Below are positions 63,104 to 64,000 of a stretch of 64,000 bases of DNA, piece by piece. The translations under genes and the position numbers were made by a program. The notes under the pieces are model-generated. The model was not told the origin of the DNA. It worked only from the letters and a program-made list of their open reading frames with translations, and ran no database searches. How positions within the stretch are numbered: position 1 is the stretch's first letter; each line of letters begins with the position of its first letter. The stretch covers positions 1-64,000 of the forward strand of contig CAYZRX010000005.1 of assembly GCA_964480945.1 (NCBI GenBank), in the 5' to 3' direction. This DNA is from VGWB01 sp964480945 (lineage in GTDB: Bacteria > Bacteroidota > Ignavibacteria > UBA10030).

Positions 63104-64000
63104 ATGCGGAAGCCGAAGAACCACGATCAATCATTGACCCCTCTCAAGAAGCGCGTGTTTCTCGCAATCACTCTTTCCTTTCCGGTAGTCCTTCTCGTGG
63201 GTCTAGAACTTGCTCTTCGTTGGTTCCAGTATGGACCCGATCTCTCCCTCTTCAAGCTTCATCAGATCCGCGGGCAGAGCTACTACCTGATGAATCCCGC
63301 ACTGAAATACCGCTACTTCGGCACCTCCCACTTTGCGCCGTCAACATCGCCTGAGTATTTCCAGGTCGTCAAACCACGCGGCGTGTATCGCATTTTCTGT
63401 CTCGGTGGCTCCACAACCGTCGGCTACCCGTAGTGGTACAATGGCTCGTTCCCCTCCTATCTTCGTGATCGGTTGAGGGCAACGTTTCCGCAGAAGAACA
63501 TCGAGATCATTAATGTGGGGATGACTGCCACCAACAGTTTCACTGCGCTCGACATCGCGCGAGAGCTCGCACACTACCAGCCGGATCTCATCATCGACTA
63601 CGACGGACACAACGAGTTCTACGGGGCTCTTGGCGTTGCCTCTCATCAAACGATGGGTTCATCACGGTTCATGACGCACTTGTACCTCCACCTGATTCAC
63701 CTCCGTACCTTTCAGCTCCTGCGAGATGCCATCCAAGCAGTCGCTGGACTCATCGGCCGAACAGACAAACCAGATTCACGCGGGACGATGATGGAAACCC
63801 TTGCGCGCGATCGGTATATCCCTTACGGAAGTGCTATGTACGATGACGCTTGCTCGATGTTCCGCGAAAACCTCGAGGACCTCAAGGCGACGTGCGAGTC
63901 AGCTGGGGTACCGCTCATCCTGGGAACTCAAGTGTCAAATCTCCGGGACCAACCTCCCTTTGTTTCAAGGAATTCGCCTGCGTTGCCATCGGAGCAAGGA
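63104..64000 (+). pseudogene. SGNH-hydrolase-like membrane protein, interrupted by in-frame TAG, 3' end outside window
   Basis: The frame opens MRKPKNHDQSLTPLKKR, has one transmembrane helix (VFLAITLSFPVVLLVGLEL), and shows SGNH-like blocks I (CLGGSTTVGYP), II (NVGMTATNSF) and III (DYDGHNEFYG). A TAG at 63431-63433 stops it at residue 109, after GYP. The frame then continues without any further stop to base 64000 (WYNGSFPSYLRDRL and on). In relatives this spot carries an aromatic residue, so TAG for TAC/TAT (Tyr) is the simplest change. It is divergent from the SxtJ-carbamoyltransferase cassette, with which such proteins often occur. Pseudogene, suppression or a single base error are all possible. 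Confidence 0.75.

Noticed and set aside
1..64000. Search for CRISPR arrays, tRNAs, rRNAs, transposases and integrases
   Set aside because: None could be recognised by reading both strands; short structured RNAs may still have been missed.

Overview
The window looks like a carbohydrate-degradation region from a free-living bacterium of the Bacteroidota/Chlorobiota/Ignavibacteriota group, most likely an Ignavibacteria-type lineage. At least five secreted proteins end in a type IX secretion (T9SS) sorting domain containing YPNPFNP or FPNPFNP and closing with KMVLIK-like residues. A large TonB-dependent receptor has a carboxypeptidase-regulatory-like N-terminus, Shine-Dalgarno sites are mostly good, and base composition is moderately GC-rich. 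Calditrichota or KSB1-type bacteria use similar sorting domains, so the phylum is inferred and not proven.

Layout. (1) 1-8.9 kb, all on the minus strand: uronide/pectin catabolism, with heparinase II/III-like lyase, kdgF, an octaheme cytochrome c of the hydroxylamine-oxidoreductase type, GH105, GH88, a DUF4861 protein and kduI (cut by the window edge). Two genes here share a near-identical promoter-like block. (2) 9.4-11.9 kb, plus strand: a deoxyhypusine-synthase-like enzyme followed by a diamine decarboxylase, closed by a strong terminator. (3) 12.0-16.3 kb, minus: a three-gene sensor unit of sugar-type binding protein, histidine kinase and sigma-54 activator. (4) 16.7-28.2 kb, minus: GH5, TonB-dependent receptor, beta-helix T9SS protein, exported RraA-like protein, lipoprotein AGE epimerase and a CBM-like secreted protein. 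(5) 28.4-42.6 kb, plus: AGE epimerase, GH3, GH5, GH9, GH94 cellobiose phosphorylase and two more clan GH-A hydrolases, a cellulose/beta-glucan/mannan set. (6) 42.7-44.6 kb, minus: SDR epimerase and a Tat-type TIM-barrel isomerase, with a decayed paralogue fragment upstream. (7) 45.7-60.3 kb: a tandem-repeat T9SS protein broken by two identical in-frame TGA codons, then GH74 (plus), and a minus-strand run of clan GH-A hydrolase, GH2 and two GH31 enzymes. This combination reads as a xyloglucan utilisation locus. (8) 60.8-64 kb: DUF5989 micro-protein, NodU-type carbamoyltransferase and SxtJ-like protein (minus), facing an SGNH-hydrolase-like gene broken by an in-frame TAG.

How it works together (inference). 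Secreted T9SS enzymes (GH9, GH5, GH74 and others) cut plant cell-wall glucans outside. Periplasmic GH3, GH31, GH2, GH88 and GH105 trim the oligomers, and the TonB receptor imports them. GH94, AGE epimerases, KdgF and KduI then channel cellobiose and unsaturated uronates into central metabolism. The binding-protein/kinase/sigma-54 unit is a plausible sensor for this region.

The most unusual signals are the duplicated in-frame TGA, the in-frame TAG, a 103-nt leader shared by two distant loci with synonymous-only changes in its conserved coding tail, and the shared promoter/operator block in the uronide cluster. No tRNA, rRNA, CRISPR array or insertion sequence was seen.
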